NCBI RefSeq assembly: GCF_965243865.1
Contig: NZ_OZ251603.1
Location: forward strand, 1,612,001-1,676,000
Length of the DNA: 64,000 nucleotides
DNA from: Hyphomicrobium_A sp965243865
GTDB taxonomy: Bacteria > Pseudomonadota > Alphaproteobacteria > Rhizobiales > Hyphomicrobiaceae
Direction of reading: 5' to 3'
A model generated the notes under the pieces. The model did no database searches. It was not told the DNA's origin and saw only the letters and a program-made list of their open reading frames with translations. The position numbers were made by a program, and so were the translations under genes. Below, piece by piece: positions 32,218 to 42,033 of the stretch. Numbering within the stretch: position 1 is the stretch's first letter; every line of letters starts with the position of its first letter.

Positions 32218-34032
32218 ATGTTCCAGACCTTCGAAAACCAGTCCGAGCGCGGCGCCACAGTCGACCGCATCAAAGAACTTCGCCGCCTGATGGCCGCAGC
32301 AAAGCTCGACGCCTATCTCGTCCCGCGTGCTGACGAGCACCAGGGCGAATACGTGCCACCCTCGGCCGCACGCCTGAACTTCATCACCGGCTTTTCCGGC
32401 TCGGCCGGCCTCGCCATCATCCTGAAGCGATCGGCGACGCTGTTCGTCGATGGCCGCTACCCCGTGCAGGCCCGCGCCGAGGTCGAGCCCGGCCTCATCG
32501 AGGTGTCGCTCATCCCGCGCGGCAACATCGGCACCTGGCTCGCCGAGCATCTTAACCGCGGCGCGCGCGTCGGCTTCGATCCGCGCCTGCACACCATTGC
32601 CGAGGTGGAGCGTCTCGAAACCGTGCTCGAGCCGCACGGCATCAAGCTCGTGCCGGTGTCGCGCAACCTCGTCGATCGTGTGTGGGGCAAAGAGCGCCCA
32701 GCGCCGCCGCAAGACCCGATCTGGGCTCACCCGCAGAAGTACGCAGGCCGCTCCGCACCCGATAAGATCGCCGACATCCAGAAGCGCCTCAAAGCCGACA
32801 AGCAGGACGCTGTCGTGCTGACGCTGAGCGACAGCGTCGCCTGGGCCTTCAACATCCGCGGCTCAGACATCCCGCACACACCAGTCGCGCTCGCGTTCGC
32901 CATCGTGCCCGTCAGCGGTAAGCCGGAGTTCTTCATCTCGGCCGAAAAGCTCGGGCCGGCCGTGCGCACACACCTCGAAGCCTTCGCCAAGATCTTGCCG
33001 CCCAAAGCGCTCGATGAACGCCTCAAGGCTCTGCGCACAGCGGGCAAGCGCGTGCGCCTCGATCCCAACAACGCGAGCTTCGCCTTTGCGCGCGCACTCG
33101 GCGGCACCAAGAAGATCGCACGCGGCGCCGACCCGACCATCGGCCTCAAGGCCATCAAGAACACCGCCGAGATCAAAGGCTCACGCGCCGCCCACGTGCG
33201 CGACGGCGCTGCCGTCACCCGCTTCCTCGCGTGGCTCGACGACGCGACCACGTCGGGCTCCGTCGACGAGATCGAAGCCGTGCGTCAGCTCGAAGGCTTC
33301 CGCCGCGCCACCAACCAGTTGCGTGAGATCTCCTTTGACACCATCTCCGGCAGCGGACCCAACGGCGCCATCGTGCACTATCGCGTGTCGGAGGCGACCA
33401 ACCGCAAGCTGCGCCCCGGCGAGTTATTCCTCATCGACAGCGGCGCGCAGTACCTCGACGGCACCACCGACATCACCCGCACCGTCGCTATCGGCAAGCC
33501 GTCGCCGGAGATGCGCGACCGCTTCACGCGCGTGCTGAAGGGCCATATCGCCATCGCCTCCGCGCGCTTCCCTAAAGGCACGCGCGGCATCGACCTCGAT
33601 CCATTCGCGCGCCGCGCATTGTGGGAGGCTGGGCTCGATTACGACCATGGCACCGGCCACGGCGTCGGCAGCTATCTCTCCGTGCACGAGGGACCAGCTT
33701 CGATCTCGCGCGCCGGCATGGCCGTGCTGGAGCCGGGCATGATCATTTCCAACGAGCCCGGCTACTATAAAGAGGGCGCTTATGGCATCCGCATCGAGAA
33801 CCTCGTTCTCGTCACGCCGCTGGAGAAGCTGCCGAACGGCGACCGCGAGACCATGGGCTTCGAGACGCTGACGCTCGCGCCGATCGATCGCCGCCTCATC
33901 GACAAGGCGCTTCTGACGCCCGCTGAAATCGATTGGATCAACGATTATCACGCGCGCGTCGCGGCGACGATCTCAGCGGACCTCGATAACGATACGCGCG
34001 CCTGGCTCAAAGCCGCCACCGCCCCGCTCTGA
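32218..34032 (+). CDS. pepP: Aminopeptidase P (Xaa-Pro aminopeptidase, M24B)
   Basis: A 604-residue three-domain enzyme of the long (eukaryotic-like) aminopeptidase P type: two creatinase N-terminal domains (residues ~15-310) and an M24 pita-bread domain. Metal ligands are visible: the two Asp in IDSGAQYLDGTTDITRT, His in HGTGHGVGSYLSVHEGP, Glu in ISNEPGYY and the Glu in IRIENLVLV. It removes an N-terminal residue preceding proline; cytosolic. A GGGAGG lies 15 bases upstream of the ATG at 32218, a long spacing, and the TTG at 32182 is an alternative. Confidence 0.92.
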   Translation: MFQTFENQSERGATVDRIKELRRLMAAAKLDAYLVPRADEHQGEYVPPSAARLNFITGFSGSAGLAIILKRSATLFVDGRYPVQARAEVEPGLIEVSLIPRGNIGTWLAEHLNRGARVGFDPRLHTIAEVERLETVLEPHGIKLVPVSRNLVDRVWGKERPAPPQDPIWAHPQKYAGRSAPDKIADIQKRLKADKQDAVVLTLSDSVAWAFNIRGSDIPHTPVALAFAIVPVSGKPEFFISAEKLGPAVRTHLEAFAKILPPKALDERLKALRTAGKRVRLDPNNASFAFARALGGTKKIARGADPTIGLKAIKNTAEIKGSRAAHVRDGAAVTRFLAWLDDATTSGSVDEIEAVRQLEGFRRATNQLREISFDTISGSGPNGAIVHYRVSEATNRKLRPGELFLIDSGAQYLDGTTDITRTVAIGKPSPEMRDRFTRVLKGHIAIASARFPKGTRGIDLDPFARRALWEAGLDYDHGTGHGVGSYLSVHEGPASISRAGMAVLEPGMIISNEPGYYKEGAYGIRIENLVLVTPLEKLPNGDRETMGFETLTLAPIDRRLIDKALLTPAEIDWINDYHARVAATISADLDNDTRAWLKAATAPL

Positions 34033-34069
34033 CATTCGCAGCCCCTCACCCGGAGGCTGCGCGGCCAAT

Positions 34070-34221
34070 TTCGTCACGGCCGCGCAGGCGGCCGTCGACG
34101 CCAGCATCAGCGTACTCGACGCAGCGACAGCTCAAAGACAGACGCAGGAATGCAGCTCTTTCCCAATGCACGCCGGGCGAGCCGATAGTGGCGTGGATGG
34201 CCACCTTCGTGGCCATGACGG
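34070..34221. repeat. Paired inverted REP-like repeat, copy 2
   Basis: Same architecture as the element at 27870-28003. The left unit (34070-34102, minus orientation) differs from copy 1 at one base. The right unit (34190-34221) is identical, with identity extending a base or two beyond it on each side. The sequence between the units is unrelated (87 against 69 bases). It too lies between convergent genes, pepP (+) and the sulfotransferase gene (-). Confidence 0.85.
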
Positions 34222-34253
34222 ATTGAGGAAGCGGCATATTCCAGCAGCGACGA

Positions 34254-35504
34254 TCACTCGCCCGCGGCGGACAGCACCGACGGCACTTCGAGGCGCTTGC
34301 GAATGATCTCCGGCGTCAGGCCGAAGTCCTCCAGCGCGTACTTGTGCTTGCCGTGCTTGTCGCTCGGATGCTCGGCAAGCCATTTCTGCGCGCGCGCCTT
34401 GAACCCGGGATCAGTCGGATAGCCCAGCCGATCATAGATCGACGCCGCCATCGCCGCCGGATCGCGCACCAGGTCATCGTATTCGGAGCGCACGATCTGG
34501 CCCGGCGGCACCAGATGCATCGCTGCCTGTCCCGCCGCTTCGCACTGCTCGGCAAGATCGAGTACAAAGTCGCCGACCTTCGTCAGGTCGACCGTGTCCG
34601 ACGTCATGCACCACGTCACCGCCGCCAGCGAGCACAGCGACGGCACCGTCTTGTCCGGGCTGCGATGCGTATAGACGATGCGCGCGTCAGGATACGTTTC
34701 CAGCAGATACTTCAATCCCGCAAGATGGTTCGGGCACTTCAGCACCCAGTGCTGCTTGGGATTGAGCCACTGCAGCGCCTGCAGCTGGCGCTTATGCATG
34801 CGATATAGGTCGCGGTACGCCCTCTCGTCCCACCACTTCCAGAAGCTCGGCACGTAGGCGAAATCGAAGCCGGGCGACACCAGGAAGTGATTACGGAAAA
34901 GATGATAGCACTCCTCCGGATCGTCGACTTCGATCGGATGGATCTTGTTGAACTCAGGCCCGACGAAGTTCAGCAGCTTCAAGCGGCCATACGCTTCGCG
35001 CCAGCGCCCATCCTTGCCGCCCTCGTGATTCCCGAGTTTGCGCGGATAAGGGGAATAGCCTTCCCAGAACGGCAGGTAGCGCGCGCCTTCATGCAGCGAC
35101 AGCAAGCGCTGCAACAGCGTCGTGCCCGTGCGCGCAAGGCCCAGCACGAACAGCGGCCGCTCGATCTTCTCTTCGAGAATTTCCGGATGCTCGGCAATGA
35201 GCGCTTCGAGCGCCATCGCATTGTCCATGCTCTTGAGGAACTGCCCGCGGATCACCAGCGCGCCGAATAGCGAAAGATCGGCATCCTCGTTGAACGCCTT
35301 CGCGCGCGGCGGCAAAGCGCGCTTCAGTTCCGGCGTCCAGTTGCTGCGCCCGTACTTCTTCTCAGTCGCGCGCATCTGCTTTTCGACGTCGATGCTCGGC
35401 CACAGACCGAGCGCCCTCACCATCGGGCCGAGCGTGTTGAGCAGACGGAGCGGCAAGGGAGGTCCGAGTTGCACCCCGGATGATAGACGGCGACTGCCCA
35501 GCAT
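34254..35504 (-). CDS. PAPS-dependent sulfotransferase family protein
   Basis: A 416-residue cytoplasmic protein. The 5'-phosphosulphate loop appears as PLFVLGLARTGTTLLQRLL (residues ~140-158) and the 3'-phosphate region as IVYTHRSPDKTVPSLCSL. These are the marks of the Sulfotransfer_3 group, which sulphates carbohydrates, lipids or small molecules using PAPS. The acceptor is unknown, and no sulphation or glycolipid genes are adjacent. It follows ligA on the same strand after 73 bases. Some members of this group have no proven activity. Confidence 0.82.
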   Translation of the reverse strand: MLGSRRLSSGVQLGPPLPLRLLNTLGPMVRALGLWPSIDVEKQMRATEKKYGRSNWTPELKRALPPRAKAFNEDADLSLFGALVIRGQFLKSMDNAMALEALIAEHPEILEEKIERPLFVLGLARTGTTLLQRLLSLHEGARYLPFWEGYSPYPRKLGNHEGGKDGRWREAYGRLKLLNFVGPEFNKIHPIEVDDPEECYHLFRNHFLVSPGFDFAYVPSFWKWWDERAYRDLYRMHKRQLQALQWLNPKQHWVLKCPNHLAGLKYLLETYPDARIVYTHRSPDKTVPSLCSLAAVTWCMTSDTVDLTKVGDFVLDLAEQCEAAGQAAMHLVPPGQIVRSEYDDLVRDPAAMAASIYDRLGYPTDPGFKARAQKWLAEHPSDKHGKHKYALEDFGLTPEIIRKRLEVPSVLSAAGE

Positions 35505-35577
35505 TCGCTCTTTCCAGTTGTTGGCGTTTCTTCCCCCGCGTATGTGGGAGAATCAACGTTGTATGTCTACCCCGCAA

Positions 35578-37710
35578 CTAGCCGCGATCGGTCGCACCGG
35601 TCAACCGCAGCCACTCCTCCTCATCCAATACCGTGACACCTAACTCACGCGCCTTGGCGAGTTTTGAACCCGCATCCGCCCCTGCGACCACGTAATCCGT
35701 CTTCTTGGATACCGAGCCTGCGACTTTCGCACCCAGCCTCTCAGCCTGGGCCTTGGCTTCGCCACGCGTCAGCAGCGTCAATGTTCCGGTAAACACGACC
35801 GTCTTGCCGGCGACCGGCGAAGTATTGTCGACAGCTTCCAACGGCTGCGGAGAGACTTCCTTCAGCAGCTCGTCGACCACACGAATATTGTGCGGCTCGC
35901 CGAAGAAATCGGCGATAGCTTCTGCCACCACCTCGCCAATCCCTTCGATATTGTCGAGTTCTTTAAAAGCTTCGGTGTCTTTTCCTTTGGCAGCTTCGAT
36001 CATCGCCGCGCGGAAATTCTCGATCGAGCCATAAAAGCGTGCGAGCAGCTTCGCCGTGGTCTCGCCGACGTGGCGGATGCCGAGCGCGTAGATGAATCGG
36101 TCGAGCGCGATGTTGCGCCGCGCCGCAATCGCGTTGAACAGCTTCGTCGCCGACTGCGGCCCCCAGCCCTCGCGGTCTTCCAATTTTGTCGGCGAGCGCG
36201 CATCGCGCACCGCCAGCGTAAAGATATCTTCCGGAGACTGAATTAAGCCGTCATCGTAGAACGCCTGGATGTTCTTCTCGCCCAGCCCCTCGATATCGAA
36301 CGCGTTGCGCGACACGAAGTGCTTCAGCCGTTCCACGCGCTGTGCCGGACAGATGAGGCCGCCCGTGCAACGGCGCACGACGTCGACGCGTCCGGTCTTC
36401 TCATTCGTCTCGCGCACCGCATGGCTGCCGCACGCGGGGCAGCGATCGGGAAAGATATACTCCTTTGCGCCCTTCGGACGCTTGCCGGGCACATAGCCCA
36501 GAATCTGCGGGATGACATCTCCCGCCCGCTGCACGATCACTGTGTCGCCAATGCGCACATCGCGCCGCTTTATCTCGTCCTCGTTGTGCAGCGTCGCGTT
36601 GGTGACGACCACGCCACCCACCGTCACCGGTTCCAGCCGCGCAACCGGCGTCAGCGCGCCCGTGCGCCCCACCTGGATGTCGATCCCGCTGAGCACCGTC
36701 ATCGCCTGCTGCGCCGGGAACTTGTGCGCGATTGCCCACCGCGGCGAGCGCGACACGAACCCCAGCCGCTCCTGCAAATCGAGCCGGTTCACCTTGTAGA
36801 CGACACCATCGATGTCGTAAGGCAGCTCGGCACGCTCTTCAGCGAGGCCCTCGTAGTACGCCAGCAGCTCGGCGGCGCCCTCGCACACACGCGCGCGCTT
36901 GTTGACCGGCAGTCCCCACTTGGCGAACGCCGCATCGACACCCGATTGCGTATCGGCCGGCAGTTTCGAAGCCTCACCCCACGCGTAGGCGAAGAAGCGC
37001 AACGGCCGCGACGCGGTGATCGACGCATCGAGCTGGCGCAGAGACCCGGCCGCCGCGTTGCGCGGATTGGCGAACACCTTGCCGCCCGCCTCGGCCTGCT
37101 TCTCGTTCAGCTGCGCAAACTCCTCGCGCGTCATGTATATCTCGCCGCGCACATCGATGATCTCGGGCACGTCGCGGCCATGCAGATGGTGCGGGATCTC
37201 CTTGATCGTCATCACGTTGCGCGTGACGTTCTCGCCTTCCATGCCATCGCCACGCGTCGCCGCCTCGATCAGGTCGCCATCGACATAGCGCAGCGAGATG
37301 GAAAGACCGTCGATCTTCGGCTCCGCCATGAACGCCAGCGGCGCGTCATCCGGCAGCTTCAAGAAGCGATGTACGCGCTCGACGAAGTCTTCGACGTCCG
37401 CTGCCTCGAAGGCATTGCCGAGCGACAGCATCGGCACCCGGTGACGGATCTTGCCGAAGCCATCGACCGCCGGCGCACCGATCCGCTTCGACGGACTGTC
37501 CGGACGGATGAGTTTGGGAAACCGCGCTTCGACCTCGTCGTTACGACGCCTCAGCGCATCGTAGTCGGCATCGGAAATCTCCGGCGCATCCTGACGATAA
37601 TACAGCTCGTCGTGATGGCGGATCAGCGCCGCCAGCCGCCGTAGCTCGGCCTCGGCCTGCGTTCGCGTCAGCTCATCGACAGCAACGGTGCTGAAGTCTT
37701 TCTCGCTCAT
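35578..37710 (-). CDS. ligA: NAD-dependent DNA ligase
   Basis: A 710-residue ligase that seals nicks in replication and repair. Adenylation domain with Lys132 in AEPKIDGLS (KxDG), OB fold, Cys4 zinc finger (CPACGS...RRCTGGLICPAQ), helix-hairpin-helix repeats and a C-terminal BRCT domain (GKTVVFTGTLTLLTRGEAK). Full length. It ends the dcw-associated minus-strand run. In many alphaproteobacteria recN lies between bamD and ligA; here the gap is only 125 bases and recN is missing. Confidence 0.97.
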   Translation of the reverse strand: MSEKDFSTVAVDELTRTQAEAELRRLAALIRHHDELYYRQDAPEISDADYDALRRRNDEVEARFPKLIRPDSPSKRIGAPAVDGFGKIRHRVPMLSLGNAFEAADVEDFVERVHRFLKLPDDAPLAFMAEPKIDGLSISLRYVDGDLIEAATRGDGMEGENVTRNVMTIKEIPHHLHGRDVPEIIDVRGEIYMTREEFAQLNEKQAEAGGKVFANPRNAAAGSLRQLDASITASRPLRFFAYAWGEASKLPADTQSGVDAAFAKWGLPVNKRARVCEGAAELLAYYEGLAEERAELPYDIDGVVYKVNRLDLQERLGFVSRSPRWAIAHKFPAQQAMTVLSGIDIQVGRTGALTPVARLEPVTVGGVVVTNATLHNEDEIKRRDVRIGDTVIVQRAGDVIPQILGYVPGKRPKGAKEYIFPDRCPACGSHAVRETNEKTGRVDVVRRCTGGLICPAQRVERLKHFVSRNAFDIEGLGEKNIQAFYDDGLIQSPEDIFTLAVRDARSPTKLEDREGWGPQSATKLFNAIAARRNIALDRFIYALGIRHVGETTAKLLARFYGSIENFRAAMIEAAKGKDTEAFKELDNIEGIGEVVAEAIADFFGEPHNIRVVDELLKEVSPQPLEAVDNTSPVAGKTVVFTGTLTLLTRGEAKAQAERLGAKVAGSVSKKTDYVVAGADAGSKLAKARELGVTVLDEEEWLRLTGATDRG

Positions 37711-37835
37711 GCGTCAGCAATATCGGATGCGACAGGCGCCGCAAACAGCCCGGCAACGCCGCCCACAACTGCAATCGCAGGCGACGGACCTTCCGCTTGC
37801 GACGGGAGGCACCGTAGCGGCGCCAACCGCGAGGA

Positions 37836-38819
37836 TCAGGACGACGGGCGCGGACCGCCCAGCGTCGACGGAGGAGGCGGATTTGTGGTCGTGCCCCAGT
37901 CCGGCGTCGAGGTGGCAGGCGGCGCCGGCGCGGCCGGAGCCGGAGCAGATGCCGGCGGCGGAGCCGGATTCTTCGGCGCCTTCAGCACGTCCGTCATCCA
38001 AGAACCCTGGCTGACCTGCGGCATCAGACCCTGCTTCTGCAGCAGCGCATAGGAATCTTTGTACCAGGACGAGTTCGGGAAGTTATAGCCCAGCACCGCC
38101 GCGGCGTTCTGCGCTTCAGGCGCGATGCCCAGCGAAAGATACGACGCCGTCAGGCGGTACAGCGCCTCCTCGACGTGCGCGGTCGTCTGGTACTCGCTGA
38201 CAACCGCCTTGAATCGATTGATCGCCGCAACGTGGTTGCCGCTCTTCAGGTAGTAGCGGCCGACTTCCATCTCCTGCGCGGCGAGCGTGTCCTCGCACAG
38301 GCGGATCTGGTTGTCCGCCTTCTGCGCATAGGTGCTGTCGGGATAGCGCGTCTTCAGCGTCTTGAGCTGAGCCAGCGCCTTGCGCGTCGCATCCTGATCG
38401 CGGTTCGGCTGCTTCATCTGCTCGAAGTAGGACTGAGCGATGATGTGATGCGCGAGCGGTGCTTCCTTGGTGCCCGGGTGCATCGTCGTGTAGCGCTCGG
38501 CAGCGGCAATGGCTTCCGGCAGCTTGCCCGCCTTGTAATAGGCGTAGGCCGCCATCACGATCGAGCGGCGCGCCTCAGGCGAATAGGGATGCTCGCGGTC
38601 GACGTCTTCGAATTTCTTCGCCGCATCCTCGAATTTGCCCTTCGACTGCAGGACATCTGCATCGGCAAACATTTTCGACGGCGGATCCGGGTTCAGCATG
38701 CGCGCGGCATCGCCAGACGACGCACAGCCCGCGACGAGCGCAGTGGCAGCAGCGAGGGTCATCCCCTGCAGGAGCTGACGAACACTCACGACAGTTCTGA
38801 CCTTCCCCACCTGCGGCAT
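37836..38819 (-). CDS. bamD: BamD outer-membrane assembly lipoprotein
   Basis: A 327-residue lipoprotein (lipobox LVAGC, lipidated Cys32) with five TPR-type repeats (e.g. AYAYYKAGKLPEAIAAAERY, ALYRLTASYLSLGIAPEA). It is part of the BAM complex that inserts beta-barrel proteins in the outer membrane. The last ~45 residues are a Pro/Ala-rich tail. The ATG at 38819 gives a sensible signal peptide; a GTG at 38789 preceded by GGGAAGG is an alternative. It lies downstream of lpxC on the same strand, as in other alphaproteobacteria. Confidence 0.92.
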   Translation of the reverse strand: MPQVGKVRTVVSVRQLLQGMTLAAATALVAGCASSGDAARMLNPDPPSKMFADADVLQSKGKFEDAAKKFEDVDREHPYSPEARRSIVMAAYAYYKAGKLPEAIAAAERYTTMHPGTKEAPLAHHIIAQSYFEQMKQPNRDQDATRKALAQLKTLKTRYPDSTYAQKADNQIRLCEDTLAAQEMEVGRYYLKSGNHVAAINRFKAVVSEYQTTAHVEEALYRLTASYLSLGIAPEAQNAAAVLGYNFPNSSWYKDSYALLQKQGLMPQVSQGSWMTDVLKAPKNPAPPPASAPAPAAPAPPATSTPDWGTTTNPPPPSTLGGPRPSS

Positions 38820-39013
38820 CTGCCTGCTTTCATTGGACGCCGCGCATAGCGCCCGCGTCCCCCAACCCCTAGCACATCTCGCAAAGGCCGCGATACTACG
38901 CCAACCCGCTCCTGCACCGCCCATTCGGCTAGGGGAGGATTATGGTTGTTGTGGGACCGGACCCGCGCCTTTACGGCCACACAACCCATTCAATCACAAC
39001 CCTTAAACACCAA

Positions 39014-39044
39014 CGCGGCCCACCTTTGACAGGAACGGGCCGCG
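39014..39044 (-). terminator. Candidate terminator of lpxC
   Basis: CGCGGCCC (39014-39021) pairs with GGGCCGCG (39037-39044). Read on the minus strand it follows the lpxC stop by about 27 bases and precedes a short T-rich tail (GTTGGTGTTT). The tail is weak. Confidence 0.5.
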
Positions 39045-39070
39045 CGCGTGGCAATCAGAAGTTGGCCGTC

Positions 39071-40006
39071 TCACTCGCCGGCGGCGATCGCAAATCCCAT
39101 GTCGATCCGCTTGGCCTCGCGAACGCGCGGCCCCTGCACCACTGTCCAGGCGTCGGTGTCTGCCAGCAGCGCCTGCACCACCAGCGAGTTGAGGCGATGA
39201 CCACCCTTCACGGACCGATAGGCACCCAGCAGCGGCTTGCCAGCCAGCGTCAGGTCGCCCACGGCGTCCAGCAGCTTGTGGCGCACGAACTCCTGCGGAT
39301 AGCGCAGGCCTTCGCGGTTCATGATCTTGCCTTCGCCAATGGCGATCGTGTTGGTGAGATTGGCACCGAGAGCGAGACCCGCCTTCCAGAGACGCTCCAC
39401 GTCGCTCATGAAGCCGAAGGTGCGAGCGCGGGAGATTTCGTTGCGGAACACGCCCGGGGTCATTTCTACGGCAAGACGCTGCTTGCCGATGAGGTCGGTC
39501 GGGAAGTCGATCTCGACATCGAGATGGAAACCGGAGTGCGGCGTCAGTTCGCCCCAGCACTCGCCTTCCTGAACGCGGACCGGCTTGAGAACCTTGATGT
39601 AGCGGCGCGGCGCGGACAATTCGCGGATGCCGACATCATCGATCACTTCGACGAAGGGAGCCGCGCTCCCGTCCATGATCGGAACTTCTTTGCTGTCGAT
39701 CTCAATGATGCAGTTGTCGACAGAGAGACCGCGCAGCGCGGCCAGGAGGTGCTCTACGGTTCCAACCGTAATCCCGGCATCGTTCCCGATGACGGTGCAC
39801 AGCGTCAAATTCTTGACGTGCTCGACGCTGGCAGGAATTTCAGCGACCACGCGGCCGCGTTTAGTGACAAGAAAACGGAGGCCAGTGTCGGCTGCTGCCG
39901 GATGCAGAATGACCGAAACTGGCGCTCCGCTGTGGACCCCCGTCCCTGTCACTTCGATCTCGCGCGCGATCGTGGTTTGCCGCGCACCGATAAATCGATT
40001 CGACAT
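39071..40006 (-). CDS. lpxC: UDP-3-O-acyl-N-acetylglucosamine deacetylase
   Basis: A 311-residue zinc enzyme that carries out the committed step of lipid A synthesis. Zinc ligands appear in VEHLLAAL and in HKLLDAVGDLTL, and the basic-patch/catalytic His near the C-terminus in VKGGHRLNSLVVQAL. Normal length. It is downstream of ftsZ with its own 286-base upstream region, which also holds the ftsZ transcript end. Confidence 0.96.
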   Translation of the reverse strand: MSNRFIGARQTTIAREIEVTGTGVHSGAPVSVILHPAAADTGLRFLVTKRGRVVAEIPASVEHVKNLTLCTVIGNDAGITVGTVEHLLAALRGLSVDNCIIEIDSKEVPIMDGSAAPFVEVIDDVGIRELSAPRRYIKVLKPVRVQEGECWGELTPHSGFHLDVEIDFPTDLIGKQRLAVEMTPGVFRNEISRARTFGFMSDVERLWKAGLALGANLTNTIAIGEGKIMNREGLRYPQEFVRHKLLDAVGDLTLAGKPLLGAYRSVKGGHRLNSLVVQALLADTDAWTVVQGPRVREAKRIDMGFAIAAGE

Positions 40007-40292
40007 ATGCGCCCGTCCCTCGATGACTTTTCAGCAACTATCAGTGTGCCCTGATAGTCACCACCCCCAACAATTGTCCGCGTCCCAAACCGCGATAACC
40101 GTTAACTTGCCGGGGCGTCGTTTCGGTCTGCGCCCTTGGTAGTGCAGGGACTTAGCGAACGCTTGTCGTTAACAATTGGAAAGATACGCTCAGGCCCGCC
40201 GCAGCGCCAAATCACGGTTTCTTACTTTGTGTTACCGCGATGGTACAGGGCCCGTTTTGCCTTACTTTTTGCACTTTTTGGCGAACGGAGAG

Positions 40293-41963
40293 CTATTTGC
40301 GCTGACGATTGAAGAACTCCGGCAGCGGCCCTGGATGGCTGGATTCGCCATTTGTTTGCGAATCGCCCGCCCACCAATCTTCGGGCGAGGAATCATCAAT
40401 GCGGCGTGGGTCGGGAGCCGCATTGCTGGTCGGCGCATCCTCGAACTCATCGCGCCGCGAGCGGCCCATGATCCGTTGCAGGATGCCCCGGCGCGGTTGC
40501 TCATCGGCACCACCGGCCGCCCCCTGCGGAATCGGCGGCGCTTCCGTTGCATAGCCAGCCTTCGCACGATATTCGCGCTGCGCGACCGGCGGAAAATCTT
40601 CCACCTCCGGCATGCGTCGACCCGACCGGCGCGCATCGACCGGCGGCGCCGGCACGAACGACTCCGAAGAGCGGCTGCCTGGCTCAGACGCCGGTAACTT
40701 CGCATTCGACTGAGGCGGCCACGCCAGATGCGAGAAGCCTTCCTCTATGACGACGTTTCCGGGCGCGCGCCACGTCTCGCGTGAGCCGTTACCGGCTTCG
40801 CGCGACTGAGGAGCCTCGCCCCGTCCGCCGATCGCTTCGCTCAGGCGGCGTTGCACGTCATCGTCACGCTGCGGCGGGTAGGACTGGGATTCGGCCCGGT
40901 GGGGTGCCTGCGGCGGAGGCGGCGGCATCGGAGGCGTAGCTCTCCCCCGTGGTGCTCCGCGGTGATCGACAGGCGGCGGCATCGGCATCAGATCGACCGG
41001 ATGCCCCATCCCGGATGCGACGATCGACACGCGCACTTTGTCGCCCAGCGTCTCGTCGAATGTTGCGCCAACGATGATGTTTGCTTCCGGATCGACCTCT
41101 TGCCGCACCCGGCTCGCAGCCTCGTCCACTTCGTAAAGGGTGAGGCCGGGTCCGCCGGTGATAGAGAGCAGCAGACCGCGCGCCCCCTTGAGTGAAACAT
41201 CGTCGAGCAGCGGATTGGCGATGGCCTCTTCGGCAGCGACCGATGCACGCCGCTCGCCCGAGGCCTCGCCCGTGCCCATGACCGCCGAGCCCATGCCGCT
41301 CATCACGGTGCGCACGTCGGCGAAGTCGAGGTTGATCAGGCCTTCCTTGATGATCAGGTCGACGATGCAGGCAACACCCGAGTAGAGCACCTGGTCGGCC
41401 AGCACGAAGGCTTCGGCAAACGTCGTCTTCTCGTTCGCCACCCGGAACAGGTTCTGATTCGGGATGACGATCAGCGTATCGACGTACTTGCGTATCTCCG
41501 CGATGCCACCCTCGGCGATGCGCATGCGCCGCGCACCCTCGAAGTGGAACGGCTTCGTCACGATGCCGACCGTGAGAATGCCGAGGTCCTTGGCAGCGCG
41601 CGCGATTACCGCGGCAGCGCCCGTACCCGTGCCGCCGCCCATGCCGGCAGCAATGAAAACCATATGCGATCCGACGATTTGCGTGCGGATGTCTTCGATC
41701 GCCTCTTCGGCCGCCGCCTCGCCGATTTCCGGCTTCGAGCCAGCGCCCAGTCCTTCTGTGAGATTGACGCCGAGCTGCAGGCGGTGCTCGGCACTCGATG
41801 CAGCAAGCGCCTGCGCATCGGTGTTGGCGACGACGAAGTCGACACCCGTCAGCCCCGAGCCGATCATGTTGTTGATGGCGTTGCAGCCGGCCCCGCCGAC
41901 ACCGATGACGGTTATTCGCGGCTTCAGATCGGTTAGCTTTGGAAGCTGCAGCTTAATGCTCAT
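40293..41963 (-). CDS. ftsZ: Cell-division GTPase FtsZ
   Basis: A 556-residue tubulin homologue that forms the Z ring. GTP-binding motif GMGGGTGTGAAA and the T7 loop NLDFADVRTVM are intact. The globular domain ends at about residue 320. A long disordered Pro/Arg/Ala-rich linker of about 220 residues follows, as in other alphaproteobacteria. The C-terminal peptide ends LPEFFNRQRK, a variant of the usual IPAFLRRQ motif that binds FtsA and other partners. It closes the division gene series ftsQ-ftsA-ftsZ, 70 bases after ftsA. Confidence 0.97.
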   Translation of the reverse strand: MSIKLQLPKLTDLKPRITVIGVGGAGCNAINNMIGSGLTGVDFVVANTDAQALAASSAEHRLQLGVNLTEGLGAGSKPEIGEAAAEEAIEDIRTQIVGSHMVFIAAGMGGGTGTGAAAVIARAAKDLGILTVGIVTKPFHFEGARRMRIAEGGIAEIRKYVDTLIVIPNQNLFRVANEKTTFAEAFVLADQVLYSGVACIVDLIIKEGLINLDFADVRTVMSGMGSAVMGTGEASGERRASVAAEEAIANPLLDDVSLKGARGLLLSITGGPGLTLYEVDEAASRVRQEVDPEANIIVGATFDETLGDKVRVSIVASGMGHPVDLMPMPPPVDHRGAPRGRATPPMPPPPPQAPHRAESQSYPPQRDDDVQRRLSEAIGGRGEAPQSREAGNGSRETWRAPGNVVIEEGFSHLAWPPQSNAKLPASEPGSRSSESFVPAPPVDARRSGRRMPEVEDFPPVAQREYRAKAGYATEAPPIPQGAAGGADEQPRRGILQRIMGRSRRDEFEDAPTSNAAPDPRRIDDSSPEDWWAGDSQTNGESSHPGPLPEFFNRQRK

Positions 41964-42033
41964 CGCGTCCGCGCTCCCCTATGCGCCGTTCAAGCCTTGG
42001 CTCCCGGCATTCTCGTTGCGGCCATGGGCCGAA

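Noticed and set aside
37711..37827. 38-39-codon frame whose TGA overlaps the ligA ATG
   Set aside because: The ATGA overlap looked like translational coupling, but the only starts are TTG or GTG without a good ribosome site, and the peptide has no recognisable content.
40101..40173. Two GTTAAC sites upstream of ftsZ as possible CtrA sites
   Set aside because: They do not have the TTAA-N7-TTAA spacing and the six-base match is too short to support a call.
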